Origin: Marinospirillum sp031581385
Lineage (GTDB): Bacteria; Pseudomonadota; Gammaproteobacteria; Pseudomonadales; Halomonadaceae
NCBI RefSeq assembly: GCF_044810985.1
Contig: NZ_CP085242.1
Location: 1,860,001-1,924,000 of the forward strand
Length of the DNA: 64,000 nucleotides
Direction of reading: 5' to 3'
This document shows, in pieces, positions 9,359-18,534 of the stretch. Position 1 is the stretch's first letter; the number at the start of each line of letters is the position of its first letter. The notes beneath the pieces were generated by a model that did not search any database, was not told the origin of the DNA, and saw only the letters and a program-made list of their open reading frames with translations. A program made the position numbers and the translations under genes.

Positions 9359-9957
9359 TGACCCTGGCGCTCTTGCAGAGCCTCTAAAAGCAACAGACTG
9401 GCGCGGCCACGATGCGAAAGGCGATTTTTTTCTTCCTTGCTCAATTCGGCTGCCGTTTTGTTCAGGTCAGGCAACCAGAAAAGCGGATCATAACCAAAAC
9501 CACCCTCACCTTGAGCTTCAGTCAGCACTCGCCCTTCCCAACTGGCCTGAACAATAATCGGGGTGGGGTCCAGGGCATGACGCATCAAGGCCAGTACACA
9601 CCAATAACGCGCAGTGCGTTCTTCCGGCGGCAGACCTGCCAGTTCTTGCAGCAGGCGGGCATTGTTCTGGGCATCCGTACTGCCTGGCCCGGCAAAGCGG
9701 GCCGAGTAAATCCCCGGTGCACCTTTCAGGGCATCCACTTCTATGCCGGAATCATCAGCCAGGGCTGCACAGCCGGTTGCCCGGGCCGCATTGCGGGCCT
9801 TGATTAACGCATTTTCCACAAAAGTCAGGCCGGTTTCTTCTGCTTCTTCCACCTGGTAAACCGACTGGGATTCGACCTGCCAACCCAAAGGCTGCAGCAG
9901 ATCGGAAAACTCCTTGAGCTTGCCAGCATTGCCGCTGGCGAGAATCAATTTTGACAT
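9355..9957 (-). CDS. rdgB: XTP/dITP diphosphatase (non-canonical purine pyrophosphatase)
   Basis: A 200-residue protein of the HAM1/RdgB family: N-terminal LILASGNAGKLKEF, then ALADDSGIEVDALKGAPGIYSARFAG split around the active site, GFGYDPLFWLP and the C-terminal LSHRGRA. It hydrolyses dITP and XTP to monophosphates to keep them out of DNA. ATG 9957 starts just after the preceding gene's stop and gives the family's normal length; the in-frame TTG at 9969 would overlap that stop. It sits between the DUF4426 gene and hemW, as in pseudomonads. Confidence 0.94.
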   Translation of the reverse strand: MSKLILASGNAGKLKEFSDLLQPLGWQVESQSVYQVEEAEETGLTFVENALIKARNAARATGCAALADDSGIEVDALKGAPGIYSARFAGPGSTDAQNNARLLQELAGLPPEERTARYWCVLALMRHALDPTPIIVQASWEGRVLTEAQGEGGFGYDPLFWLPDLNKTAAELSKEEKNRLSHRGRASLLLLEALQERQGQ

Positions 9958-9961
9958 GGGG

Positions 9962-10426
9962 TTACTCAATATTCAGACGGCGAACAAAATCCAGCCTCTC
10001 GGCAGGTTCGCCGGAAGCGTATTTGACTTTCAGATTAAAGCGTATCGATTCATCACCACTGTAGCGAAAGGTGCTGAGGGTGGAATAACCTTCACCCTGA
10101 CCCACTTCGATCTCGCGGAAACTCAAAGGCCGGGTCTGACCCACCAGGTTACCGGCCTGCCCGGAAACTCGGGGATGCTCAACCGGCTCCAGACTGCCAT
10201 CTTTCCGTTTCTTCATAACGGTGATCCGCAAAAGCCCCAACCCCTTGCTGCGCGTCAGGCCATAAGCCTGAGCCAACTGAGGATCAAGAAACGAAGTCGG
10301 TAGAACGTCGTAAAAAATCCGGTAATCACCCACCTCACGAACCCTTTCCTGATCAGCCGCAGAAACGGCCACTGGAATCCCTGCCAGGCAGAGGATCAAA
10401 GCCAACACTATTACTCTTCTCATCAT
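9962..10426 (-). CDS. DUF4426 family exported protein
   Basis: A 154-residue protein with a clear signal peptide (MMRRVIVLALILCLAGIPVAVSA) followed by one domain ending in LDFVRRLNIE. Two adjacent ATGs at 10426 and 10423 follow GGGAG, which decides the start; a longer open frame to 10510 only shadows metW. DUF4426 genes are found between metW and rdgB in Pseudomonas-type genomes, exactly as here. The biochemical role is unknown; the signal peptide places it in the periplasm. Confidence 0.88.
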   Translation of the reverse strand: MMRRVIVLALILCLAGIPVAVSAADQERVREVGDYRIFYDVLPTSFLDPQLAQAYGLTRSKGLGLLRITVMKKRKDGSLEPVEHPRVSGQAGNLVGQTRPLSFREIEVGQGEGYSTLSTFRYSGDESIRFNLKVKYASGEPAERLDFVRRLNIE

Positions 10427-10436
10427 GCTACTCCCT

Positions 10437-11027
10437 TCAACGACTAATACGATAGATCGCCACTTCCCCGAAAAGGTTCGGCCAGAGGCGGGCTTTCCAG
10501 TGATCTTCATAGGCGAGGTTGCCTACAGCACGATCCAGAATCCTGATGTTTTTATCCGCACACAGGGCTTCAAAATCCTTGAAGGTGATCAAGTGGATAT
10601 TGGGGGTGTCATACCACTGGTAGGGCAGGGTGCGGGAAACCGGCAAGCGACCCCGGAAGGCCAGAAAAAGCCGGCAGCGCCAGTGGGCAAAGTTGGGAAA
10701 GGTGACGATGGCTTCCCGCCCAACGCGCAGCATTTCATCCAGGGCCAGATCCTGGCGGCGCAGCACCTGCAAAGCCTGGGTCATGATTACCGTGTCATAG
10801 CTGTCGTCGGCAAAGTTTTTCAAACCCCGGTTGAGATCCTGTTCAATCACATCCACACCACGGCTGATGCAGGCCGTGATTTTTTCAGGATCGATTTCCA
10901 GTCCATAGCCCCTGACCTGTTTCTGGGTTTCCAGATGCCAAAGCAGCGCACCGTCCCCGCAAGCCAGATCCAGTACATGAGCGGAAGGTTTCACCCAGTT
11001 GGCAATAATGGCAAGATCCTGGCGCAT
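10437..11027 (-). CDS. metW: Methionine biosynthesis protein MetW
   Basis: A 196-residue SAM-methyltransferase-fold protein: VLDLACGDGALLWHL at residues 18-32 is the SAM motif, followed by QDLNRGLKNF and SYDTVIMTQALQ. MetW pairs with MetX in proteobacteria and is thought to help homoserine acylation. The ATG follows the metX stop directly and lies behind GAGGTGA, which is inside the metX 3' end, so the two are translationally coupled. Confidence 0.93.
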   Translation of the reverse strand: MRQDLAIIANWVKPSAHVLDLACGDGALLWHLETQKQVRGYGLEIDPEKITACISRGVDVIEQDLNRGLKNFADDSYDTVIMTQALQVLRRQDLALDEMLRVGREAIVTFPNFAHWRCRLFLAFRGRLPVSRTLPYQWYDTPNIHLITFKDFEALCADKNIRILDRAVGNLAYEDHWKARLWPNLFGEVAIYRISR

Positions 11028-12206
11028 TCATTTCACCTCACTGGCAGTCAATTCATCGGCAGCGCGTTGCATATAAGCTGAAAAAACCGCCTGATATCGC
11101 TCATCGGGAATCAGGAAGGCATCATGGCCATGCTGGGATTTGATGCGCGCATAGCTCACTCTTTTCTGGGCTGCAGTCAGGGCATCCACCAGCTCCTCGG
11201 AACGCCGGGGTGAAAAGCGCCAGTCCGTGGTAAAACTGACCACCAGAAAGCGGCATTCGGCCCGGGCCAGGGCTTGCGGAAGATTTCCCTGATAATCAGC
11301 AGCCGGGTCAAAGTAATCCAGTGCCTTGGTCATCAGCAGGTAAGTGTTGGCATCAAAGCTTTCCGAAAAAGTATCGCCCTGATAGCGCAGGTAGGATTCC
11401 ACTTCAAAGTCCACATCATAGCCATAGTTGAGTTGATCCTTGCGCAGATCCCGCCCGAATTTCTCGCCCATGGAATGCTCAGACAGATAGGTGATGTGCC
11501 CCACCATTCGGGCCAGTCGCAAACCATAACGCGGAATCGTGCCCTGCTCCTGGTAACGCCCCCCGTGAAAATCAGGATCGGTGCGTATGGCCTGGCGTGC
11601 GACTTCATTAAAGGCAATGTTCTGGGCCGTCAGCTTGGAAGTACTGGCAATAATCACGGCATGACGCAGGCGTTGGGGGTAGCGCAGCGACCATTCCAGC
11701 ACCTGCATGCCACCCAGGCTGCCACCCACCACGGCGGCCCACTGCTGGATACCCAGGCGATCCGCCAGCAAGGCCTGGGAGTTCACCCAGTCCGCCACCG
11801 TCAAGACCGGGAAATCGGGGCCATAGGGCTGACCGGTTTGCGGATTGGTGGAAGAGGGGCCGGTCGAGCCATGACAGCCGCCCAGATTATTCAGGGAGAC
11901 CACAAAGAAACGGTTGGTATCGATCGGCTTGCCCGGCCCTATGTAACTGTCCCACCAGCCGGGCTTGCGATCTTCCGACGAATGATAGCCTGCCGCGTGA
12001 TGATGGCCGGACAGGGCATGACAAATCAGCACCGCATTACTGGCATCGGCATTCAACTCGCCATAGGTCTCCACCATCAACTGCCAGCTGTTCAGTTGTG
12101 AGCCGCATTCCAGGGCCAGGGACTGATCAAACTGCAGAGTCTGGGGGGTCACCAGACCTACAGAGTCAGCCGGAAAATCAGCGCCAGAGGCAGTCGTGGA
12201 AGTCAT
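11028..12206 (-). CDS. metX: Homoserine O-acyltransferase MetX
   Basis: A 392-residue alpha/beta hydrolase-fold acyltransferase, the first committed step of methionine synthesis. Visible elements: HALSGHHHAAG, NNLGGCHGSTGPSS, the nucleophile elbow VVGGSLGGMQVLEW, and the C-terminal QHGHDAFLI carrying the catalytic histidine. Many gammaproteobacterial MetX enzymes use succinyl-CoA rather than acetyl-CoA, and I cannot decide the acyl donor by eye. First gene of the six-gene minus-strand run down to 7099; divergent from guaB. Confidence 0.93.
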   Translation of the reverse strand: MTSTTASGADFPADSVGLVTPQTLQFDQSLALECGSQLNSWQLMVETYGELNADASNAVLICHALSGHHHAAGYHSSEDRKPGWWDSYIGPGKPIDTNRFFVVSLNNLGGCHGSTGPSSTNPQTGQPYGPDFPVLTVADWVNSQALLADRLGIQQWAAVVGGSLGGMQVLEWSLRYPQRLRHAVIIASTSKLTAQNIAFNEVARQAIRTDPDFHGGRYQEQGTIPRYGLRLARMVGHITYLSEHSMGEKFGRDLRKDQLNYGYDVDFEVESYLRYQGDTFSESFDANTYLLMTKALDYFDPAADYQGNLPQALARAECRFLVVSFTTDWRFSPRRSEELVDALTAAQKRVSYARIKSQHGHDAFLIPDERYQAVFSAYMQRAADELTASEVK

Positions 12207-12313
12207 GATCAGATGATGTCCTTGCTGGTCAGGATGGAAAGGTTGATACCGGGAAAATAGCCGTTCAATTTAACATAATTCAGCATCCAGGCGCTAATAG
12301 GAAGAGGATCCGG

Positions 12314-12342
12314 TTTACCCGGCTGGTCTGCTCGGTTAAAAT
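12314..12342 (+). promoter_or_regulatory. Likely sigma-70 promoter for guaBA
   Basis: TTTACC (12314-12319), a 17-base spacer and TAAAAT (12337-12342) lie 52 bases before guaB in the metX/guaB divergent gap. Spacing is ideal and the -10 matches 5 of 6. A purine-repressor site was not recognised. Confidence 0.6.
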
Positions 12343-12393
12343 AGGGGATTAACTTTTTTCTCCTTCCCTTCATCCCAGATTTGCAGGTCACCT

Positions 12394-13863
12394 ATGCTAC
12401 GTATCGTTGAAGAAGCTCTCACCTTCGATGATGTCCTTTTGGTTCCCGGCTATTCCGAGATACTGCCAAAAGACGTCAACCTCAAAACCCAGCTGAGCCG
12501 GAACATTCAACTGAATATGCCGCTGATCTCATCAGCCATGGATACTGTGACAGAAGCACGCCTGGCCATTGCCATGGCTCAGGAAGGAGGTCTAGGGGTT
12601 ATTCACAAGAGCATGACCATCGCCCAGCAGGCCGGCGAAGTTCGCAAGGTCAAAAAACACGAAAGCGTCGTCGTCAAGGACCCGGTCACCGTGGCCCCCA
12701 CCACCAAAATCCACGAACTTCTGGCCATGGCCGAAGATTATGGCTTTTCCGGATTTCCAGTGGTTGACCAGGGTGAACTGGTTGGCATCGTGACCGGCCG
12801 CGACCTGCGTGTTAAGCCTCATGCTGGCGATACCGTAGCCGCCATCATGACACCCCAAAACAAACTGGTCACCGCTCTGGAAAACACCCCCCTGGAAGAC
12901 ATCAAGGCCCGCCTTTACGAACACCGCATTGAAAAGATGCTGCTGGTCGATGATGCCTTTCACCTGCGTGGCCTGGTGACTTTCCGTGATGTTGAAAAAG
13001 CCAAGACCTACCCGCTGGCTGCCAAGGATGAAAACGGCAGTCTGCGTGTGGGCGCCGCCGTGGGAACCGGCCCCGAAACACCTGAGCGCGTCAAGGCGCT
13101 GGTGGAAGCCGGGGTGGATGTGATCATCGTCGATACGGCGCACGGTCATTCCAAGGGTGTCATTGATCGCGTGGCCTGGATTAAAGAAAACTTCCCGCAG
13201 GTGGATGTGATTGGTGGCAATATTGCCACGGCCGAAGCCGCTGTTGCCCTGGCCGAAGCGGGCGCGGATGCCGTTAAAGTTGGTATTGGCCCCGGCTCCA
13301 TCTGCACCACCCGTATTGTTGCCGGTGTGGGTGTTCCCCAGATTTCTGCCGTTGCCAATGTGGTTGAAGCCCTCAAACCCTACAAGATTCCTGCAATTGC
13401 CGACGGTGGTATTCGCTTCTCCGGCGATCTGGCCAAAGCCATCGTTGCCGGTGCTCACGTGGTTATGGTCGGCGGCCTGCTGGCAGGCACCGAAGAAGCC
13501 CCCGGTGAAATTGAGCTTTACCAGGGCCGTACCTACAAGGCTTATCGCGGCATGGGTTCAATCGGTGCCATGGGCCAGTCCCAGGGTTCTTCCGACCGTT
13601 ATTTCCAGGACAAGGAAGCCGGTGTCGAGAAGCTGGTTCCCGAAGGCATTGAAGGCCGAGTTCCCTACAAAGGAGCCATGAGCGCCATCGTTCATCAGCT
13701 GATGGGCGGACTGCGGGCAGCCATGGGTTACACCGGTTGCGCCGATATAGAAACCATGCGCACCAAACCCGGCTTCTCGAAAATCTCCAATGCCGGCATG
13801 CGTGAATCTCATGTGCATGATGTACAAATCACCAAGGAAGCACCCAACTACCGGGTCAGCTAA
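12394..13863 (+). CDS. guaB: Inosine-5'-monophosphate dehydrogenase
   Basis: A 489-residue enzyme converting IMP to XMP with NAD, the first GMP-specific step. The TIM-barrel signature ALTFDDVLLVPGYSE starts the protein. Two CBS domains occupy roughly residues 95-205 (VKDPVTVAPTTKIHELL onward). The catalytic loop GPGSICTTRIVAG carries the nucleophilic cysteine near residue 303, and YRGMGS is the phosphate-binding segment. Followed by guaA after 12 bases in the same operon. Confidence 0.97.
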   Translation: MLRIVEEALTFDDVLLVPGYSEILPKDVNLKTQLSRNIQLNMPLISSAMDTVTEARLAIAMAQEGGLGVIHKSMTIAQQAGEVRKVKKHESVVVKDPVTVAPTTKIHELLAMAEDYGFSGFPVVDQGELVGIVTGRDLRVKPHAGDTVAAIMTPQNKLVTALENTPLEDIKARLYEHRIEKMLLVDDAFHLRGLVTFRDVEKAKTYPLAAKDENGSLRVGAAVGTGPETPERVKALVEAGVDVIIVDTAHGHSKGVIDRVAWIKENFPQVDVIGGNIATAEAAVALAEAGADAVKVGIGPGSICTTRIVAGVGVPQISAVANVVEALKPYKIPAIADGGIRFSGDLAKAIVAGAHVVMVGGLLAGTEEAPGEIELYQGRTYKAYRGMGSIGAMGQSQGSSDRYFQDKEAGVEKLVPEGIEGRVPYKGAMSAIVHQLMGGLRAAMGYTGCADIETMRTKPGFSKISNAGMRESHVHDVQITKEAPNYRVS

Positions 13864-13875
13864 CAGGACAAGCTC

Positions 13876-15450
13876 ATGCAAGATATCCACGCTTACAAGA
13901 TTCTGATTCTTGATTTTGGCTCCCAGTACACCCAGCTGATTGCCCGCCGTGTGCGCGAAATCGGGGTTTACTGCGAAATCCGTGCTTTTGATCTCAGCGA
14001 TGATGAAGTGCGTGACTTCAACCCCCAGGGTATTATTCTCGCAGGTGGGCCGGAATCGGTTCCCGAAGCCGGTTCTCCCCGCGCCCCCGAAGCCGTTTTC
14101 CAGCTGGGTGTTCCGGTACTGGGTATCTGCTATGGCATGCAGACCATGGCAGCCCAACTGGGTGGCTCAGTGCAGGGTTCCAAAATTCACGAATTTGGCT
14201 ATGCCCAGATTCAACTGGAAGCTGAAGGCGGCCTTTTCCACGACATCAAGGATCACGTCTCTGAAAACGGTCTGGGCTTGCTGGATGTCTGGATGAGCCA
14301 CGGCGACAAGGTGGACCAACTGCCTCCCGAGTTTGTCATCACCGCTTCCACACCCAGCTGCCCGGTTGCGGCCATGGCCTGGGAAGCCAAAAAATTCTAT
14401 GGCGTGCAATTCCACCCGGAAGTCACCCATACCCTGCAGGGCAAGCGCATTCTGGAGCACTTCCTGCTGGAAATCTGCCAGTGCAAAGCCCTCTGGACAC
14501 CCGCCCAGATCATTGAAGACCAGATAGCACGAGTTCGTGAACAGGTAGGGGATCGCAAAGTGCTGCTGGGACTCTCCGGTGGTGTTGACTCTTCGGTTGT
14601 GGCCGCTTTACTGCACAAAGCCATCGGCGACCAACTGACCTGCGTTTTTGTGGACAATGGCCTGCTGCGCAAGAATGAAGGCGAGCAGGTGATGGAGATG
14701 TTTGCCCGCAACATGGGCGTCAAAGTCATTCGTGCCGATGCCGAAAAACTCTTTCTGGACCGTCTGGAAGGGGTGGATGACCCCGAAGCCAAGCGCAAGG
14801 TCATTGGCAACAGTTTCATTGATGTCTTTGATGCCGAAGCCAGCAAACTCAAGGATGTGGATTTCCTGGCCCAGGGCACCATTTACCCGGATGTCATCGA
14901 ATCAGCGGCTTCCAAAACCGGCAAGGCCCACGTGATCAAATCGCATCACAATGTCGGTGGTCTGCCGGAAACCATGCGCATGTCACTGGTGGAGCCACTG
15001 CGTGAACTCTTCAAGGACGAGGTGCGCAAGATCGGCCTGGAACTGGGCCTACCCTACGACATGGTTTATCGCCACCCCTTCCCCGGTCCCGGCCTGGGCG
15101 TGCGGATTCTGGGCGAAGTCAAAAAGGAATATGCCGACATCCTGCGTGAAGCCGATGCCATTTTCATCCATGAGCTGCGTGAAGCAGGCTGGTATGACAA
15201 GACCAGCCAGGCCTTTGCGGTCTTCCTGCCGGTCAAATCCGTTGGTGTAGTGGGTGACGGTCGTCGCTATGAGTGGGTTATCGCTCTGCGTGCCGTGGAA
15301 ACCATTGATTTCATGACTGCCCGCTGGGCACATCTGCCCTACGAGCTGCTGGAAAAGGTTTCCAATCGCATCATCAATGAGCTACCGGGTGTTTCCAGGG
15401 TGACCTATGATGTTTCCTCCAAGCCCCCGGCAACCATTGAGTGGGAATGA
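13876..15450 (+). CDS. guaA: GMP synthase (glutamine-hydrolysing)
   Basis: A 524-residue two-domain enzyme making GMP from XMP. The N-terminal glutamine amidotransferase has VLGICYGMQ with the catalytic cysteine, and GVQFHPEVTHT with His and Glu. The ATP pyrophosphatase part has the PP-loop LSGGVDSSV near residue 232. The C-terminal dimerisation domain ends with KPPATIEWE. Follows guaB by 12 bases and overlaps tadA by four bases (ATGA), indicating one transcript. Confidence 0.97.
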   Translation: MQDIHAYKILILDFGSQYTQLIARRVREIGVYCEIRAFDLSDDEVRDFNPQGIILAGGPESVPEAGSPRAPEAVFQLGVPVLGICYGMQTMAAQLGGSVQGSKIHEFGYAQIQLEAEGGLFHDIKDHVSENGLGLLDVWMSHGDKVDQLPPEFVITASTPSCPVAAMAWEAKKFYGVQFHPEVTHTLQGKRILEHFLLEICQCKALWTPAQIIEDQIARVREQVGDRKVLLGLSGGVDSSVVAALLHKAIGDQLTCVFVDNGLLRKNEGEQVMEMFARNMGVKVIRADAEKLFLDRLEGVDDPEAKRKVIGNSFIDVFDAEASKLKDVDFLAQGTIYPDVIESAASKTGKAHVIKSHHNVGGLPETMRMSLVEPLRELFKDEVRKIGLELGLPYDMVYRHPFPGPGLGVRILGEVKKEYADILREADAIFIHELREAGWYDKTSQAFAVFLPVKSVGVVGDGRRYEWVIALRAVETIDFMTARWAHLPYELLEKVSNRIINELPGVSRVTYDVSSKPPATIEWE

Positions 15451-15917
15451 TCCGCAAGCCTGAATACTACATGCACCGAGCTTTGGAGCTGGCCGAGGAA
15501 GCAGCGGCAGCCGGGGAGGTTCCGGTCGGTGCTGTGGTTGTCCAGGCTGACGGGGAAATCATCGGGCGGGGTTTCAATGCCTGCATCAGCCAATGCGATG
15601 CTTCAGCTCATGCTGAGGTTCAGGCCATCAGAGAGGCGGGTAAAAATCTGGGCAACTACCGGCTGAGTGACTGTGATCTCTATGTCACTCTGGAGCCTTG
15701 CACCCAGTGTATCGGCACGCTCATTCACGCCCGCATCAGAAAGCTTTACTATGGAGCCAGGGAGCCTCGCACAGGCGCGGTGGCCTCGGTTTGCAATCTG
15801 CCAGCCCAGCCCTGGTTCAATCACCGCCTGGAAGTGGAAGGCGGCCTGCTGCAAAAACAATGTAAAAATCTTCTCGAGCATTTTTTCCAGGCACGACGCC
15901 AAGACCTACAAGGCTGA
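15447..15917 (+). CDS. tadA: tRNA-specific adenosine deaminase
   Basis: A 156-residue zinc deaminase that makes inosine at the wobble position of tRNA-Arg. The zinc and catalytic motifs are AHAEVQAI (His and Glu) and LEPCTQCIG (two Cys). The ATG at 15447 overlaps the guaA stop; a GTG two codons earlier is less likely. The gene converges on the diguanylate cyclase gene with 12 bases of overlap. Confidence 0.94.
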   Translation: MIRKPEYYMHRALELAEEAAAAGEVPVGAVVVQADGEIIGRGFNACISQCDASAHAEVQAIREAGKNLGNYRLSDCDLYVTLEPCTQCIGTLIHARIRKLYYGAREPRTGAVASVCNLPAQPWFNHRLEVEGGLLQKQCKNLLEHFFQARRQDLQG

Positions 15918-17099
15918 GACCTGACCCAACTCCTGCTCGTCATCGCGGCCCCTGTCTTGCTCAGGAAAGGCCGAATTATTCAGATCGGTTTCACCAATAA
16001 TGCAGTTACGCCCGCATTCCTTGGCCGCATAGAGTGCCCGGTCAGCCCTGACCATAATATCTTCAACACCTTCTTCCGGCCGGTAGCTGGCAATACCGAT
16101 TGATGCGGTCAGTCGTAGACTGGGGTGATCATCCCCCAGGTCAATCACCATACGCTCAATGTCCGCCCGGATTCTTTCAGCAATTCTCAGCGCCTCCGGC
16201 TCAGCCGCCTGGGCCAGCACCACCACAAATTCCTCGCCGCCGATTCGCGCCACATAATCAACATCCCGAAGACTGTTTCTGATTTCGGCAGCCACCGCAG
16301 CCAGGGCCTGGTCACCCACTCCATGGCCGTAGTTGTCATTGATCTGTTTGAAAAAATCCAGATCCACAAAGCCTATGGAGAAACGGTAATCACCGCGATC
16401 GCTCAAGCCCTTCTGACGCTTGAGAATCCGCATCAGGTGGCGACGGTTATAAAGCCCGGTCAGCTCATCTGTAACGGCCATTTCCTCGATACGCTGCATG
16501 GCCTGGGCCAGATGGGCGTTACGACTCTTGAGAGCCATTCGCAAGCCACCGATTTCACCACCCAGCAAACTGATACCGATAACAGCCAGCACAAAAACCA
16601 GAGCCGTCAGGGATTCGCGTGGCCAGTGTATAGCGATGGGGCTGAACAACAGCTGAGCCATGACCGCCATGGCATAAGCTGCAATCAGCACCATGGCAAG
16701 GACGGGAAGGCGTTTGGGATGAAAACGGAAAACCGCAAACAACATAATCAACAAGAGGTTGATGACCAGCAGACTGCGGATTTCTGGAGCGGCATACATA
16801 GCATAACAACCAATCGCCAGATGCCAGCCAATTTGTGAGGCCGTTAAACTGGGATCGGCATATTTCAGATTGCGTTGCGAATAAACCAGCCAGGGGAAAA
16901 ACAGATGGCCCAAAGAGCCCACCAGAATAAAAGCAGTGATTTCTGCAGATGACCAAAAAACATACCCCAGAGACCAGGCAACGCCCAGAACCAGACTGGT
17001 GGCAAAACCCGCCCCCGTCGCCATCAGCGACCGCCGCAACCTGAGTTGCTGTGCAATCTGCTCTGAGTTCACTTTTGTAGCCTGAGAATCCGTCTCCAT
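15906..17099 (-). CDS. Membrane diguanylate cyclase (GGDEF)
   Basis: A 397-residue protein with an N-terminal membrane sensor of about six helices (roughly residues 25-200), a short helix, and a C-terminal GGDEF domain beginning VTDELTGLYNRRHL. The active-site motif is GGEEF, and RDVD lies five residues before it, the spacing of the allosteric c-di-GMP inhibition site. It should be an active, feedback-inhibited cyclase. ATG 17099 follows GAGG at five bases; a longer frame to 17180 has no such support. Confidence 0.92.
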   Translation of the reverse strand: METDSQATKVNSEQIAQQLRLRRSLMATGAGFATSLVLGVAWSLGYVFWSSAEITAFILVGSLGHLFFPWLVYSQRNLKYADPSLTASQIGWHLAIGCYAMYAAPEIRSLLVINLLLIMLFAVFRFHPKRLPVLAMVLIAAYAMAVMAQLLFSPIAIHWPRESLTALVFVLAVIGISLLGGEIGGLRMALKSRNAHLAQAMQRIEEMAVTDELTGLYNRRHLMRILKRQKGLSDRGDYRFSIGFVDLDFFKQINDNYGHGVGDQALAAVAAEIRNSLRDVDYVARIGGEEFVVVLAQAAEPEALRIAERIRADIERMVIDLGDDHPSLRLTASIGIASYRPEEGVEDIMVRADRALYAAKECGRNCIIGETDLNNSAFPEQDRGRDDEQELGQVSAL

Positions 17100-17309
17100 G
17101 CCTACCTCGATACCAGTGCGACATCTTGTCCCATTAAAAATGAGCACAGTTTTTGTTAGCCAGTGTGTTATCAACAGCAATCTAAAAGTTTAGGCAACTA
17201 AAAGCAAATGCTTTTAATCAAAGAGTCACACTTTGACATCTTCATTTCTTAAGACTGACATTGATTGCCTGAAACACCCCCGCACAGGTCATATTTATTA
17301 CATAACCAG

Positions 17310-17431
17310 CGATCTTTATAAAAATATGGCAACAAAAAGGAACTCTTACCGCTTTGTGCCCTCAGAACTATTTCAAGGGAGAGAGAGTGCAAACAGTCTT
17401 GGCCCCGGGGTAAAATCCGGGGCCTTTTTTT
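17310..17431 (+). ncRNA. Candidate small RNA ending at an intrinsic terminator
   Basis: An AT-rich TTTATAAAAATAT near 17310-17325 could hold a -10 element, and the transcript would end at the hairpin at 17401-17424. A possible inner stem pairs TTTG-GC-CTC near 17355 with GAG-GTGCAAA near 17385. Two GGA motifs are present. I do not recognise a known family (not 6S, Spot 42 or RsmZ by eye). The 5' end is a guess. Confidence 0.35.
17401..17431 (+). terminator. Strong intrinsic terminator upstream of mutY
   Basis: GGCCCCGG, an 8-base loop, CCGGGGCC and seven T: a perfect 8-bp GC-rich hairpin with a U-tract. It cannot end the minus-strand cyclase gene, so it implies a plus-strand transcript in this gap. 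Confidence 0.85.
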
Positions 17432-17454
17432 GTTGATCAATCGAGGCTGCTGCT

Positions 17455-18534
17455 TTGACCTCCACAAGCTTTGCCGAACAACTGTTGAACTGGTATCAGC
17501 AACAGGGCCGCAAGAACCTGCCCTGGCAACAGAACACCTCGCCCTACCGGGTGTGGGTATCTGAAATCATGCTCCAGCAAACCCAGGTCAGCACCGTCAT
17601 CGATTATTACCAGCGGTTTATGCAACGCTTTCCGGATGTGGAAAGCCTGGCCGCAGCTCCCCAGGACGAAGTACTGCATCTCTGGGCCGGACTGGGGTAT
17701 TACACCCGTGCCCGCAACCTGCATGCCTGCGCCCAGGAAGTCGTCACCCGGCATAGCGGACACTTTCCCGTCGACTGCCAGAAAACCCTGCAAAGCCTGC
17801 CGGGCATTGGTCCTTCCACTGCTGCCGCCATTATTGCCCTGAGCAGCAACCAGAGGGCCGTGATACTGGATGGCAATGTCAAACGCGTGGTTGCCCGTTA
17901 TTTTGCCATCTCTGGCTGGCCGGGCAAGACCGCCATCAACCGCCAGCTCTGGGAAAAAGCCGACCGGCTGACCCCCGAGCATCAGGCCGCTGATTACACC
18001 CAGGCCATCATGGATCTGGGAGCAACCCTTTGCACCCCGCGCAACCCTGCCTGCCACCGCTGCCCCGTTGCCGATGGATGCCAGGCGTTAAGCCTGCAAC
18101 TGACCGATCAGCTACCGACCCCCAAACCCAAAAAGGCAAAGCCTGAAAAACAGCGGTTATTTTTGATGCTGCTCGACCCACAAAACCAGATCCTCTTGAA
18201 ACAGCGTCCCCAGCAGGGCATCTGGGGCGGCCTCTGGAGCCTGCCGGAGTTCGACAGCTACCCGGATATGGAAAACTGGCTGGAACAGCAGTATCCGGGC
18301 GCACAGCTCGATACAAGGCCCCTGCCCAGCTTTCAACACACCTTCAGTCACTACCACCTGCAGATTAAGCCCTGGAAGGCCCACCTGCCCCAGGCTCAAC
18401 AGCTACAGGAAGCCCGTGCAGGCTACCCCGCAGATATGACATCCACCGCCTCCCTCTGGTATAACCTGAGTCAACCGGCAAACCTGGGTTTGCCTGCACC
18501 CATCAATCGTCTGTTACAAGGATTACAACCATGA
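17455..18534 (+). CDS. mutY: A/G-specific adenine DNA glycosylase
   Basis: A 359-residue base-excision repair enzyme that removes adenine opposite 8-oxoguanine. HhH-GPD core: LPGIGPSTAAAIIAL followed by DGNVKRVVARYF. The iron-sulfur motif is C-X6-C-X2-C-X5-C (CTPRNPACHRCPVADGC). The C-terminal NUDIX-like domain recognises 8-oxoG (GIWGGLWSLPEF). The start appears to be TTG at 17455: a stop lies in frame at 17434 and no ATG gives a full N-terminus; GAGG sits eight bases upstream. The next gene, yggX, overlaps by four bases. Confidence 0.94.
   Translation: MTSTSFAEQLLNWYQQQGRKNLPWQQNTSPYRVWVSEIMLQQTQVSTVIDYYQRFMQRFPDVESLAAAPQDEVLHLWAGLGYYTRARNLHACAQEVVTRHSGHFPVDCQKTLQSLPGIGPSTAAAIIALSSNQRAVILDGNVKRVVARYFAISGWPGKTAINRQLWEKADRLTPEHQAADYTQAIMDLGATLCTPRNPACHRCPVADGCQALSLQLTDQLPTPKPKKAKPEKQRLFLMLLDPQNQILLKQRPQQGIWGGLWSLPEFDSYPDMENWLEQQYPGAQLDTRPLPSFQHTFSHYHLQIKPWKAHLPQAQQLQEARAGYPADMTSTASLWYNLSQPANLGLPAPINRLLQGLQP

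Larger units (their letters stand above)
17100..17454. other. Intergenic region before mutY with possible small RNA
   Basis: 355 bases without a convincing protein gene. The left half is AT-rich upstream DNA for the cyclase gene. The right half ends in a strong plus-strand terminator with no gene in front of it. The only plus-strand open frame (17233-17436) runs through the terminator hairpin and has no family resemblance, so it was not called. Confidence 0.6.

Noticed and set aside
12209..12391. A 60-residue open frame between metX and guaB
   Set aside because: It lies in the divergent promoter gap, covers the guaB promoter and has no family resemblance.
17233..17436. A 67-residue frame before mutY
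   Set aside because: It runs through the terminator hairpin and shows no ribosome binding site.
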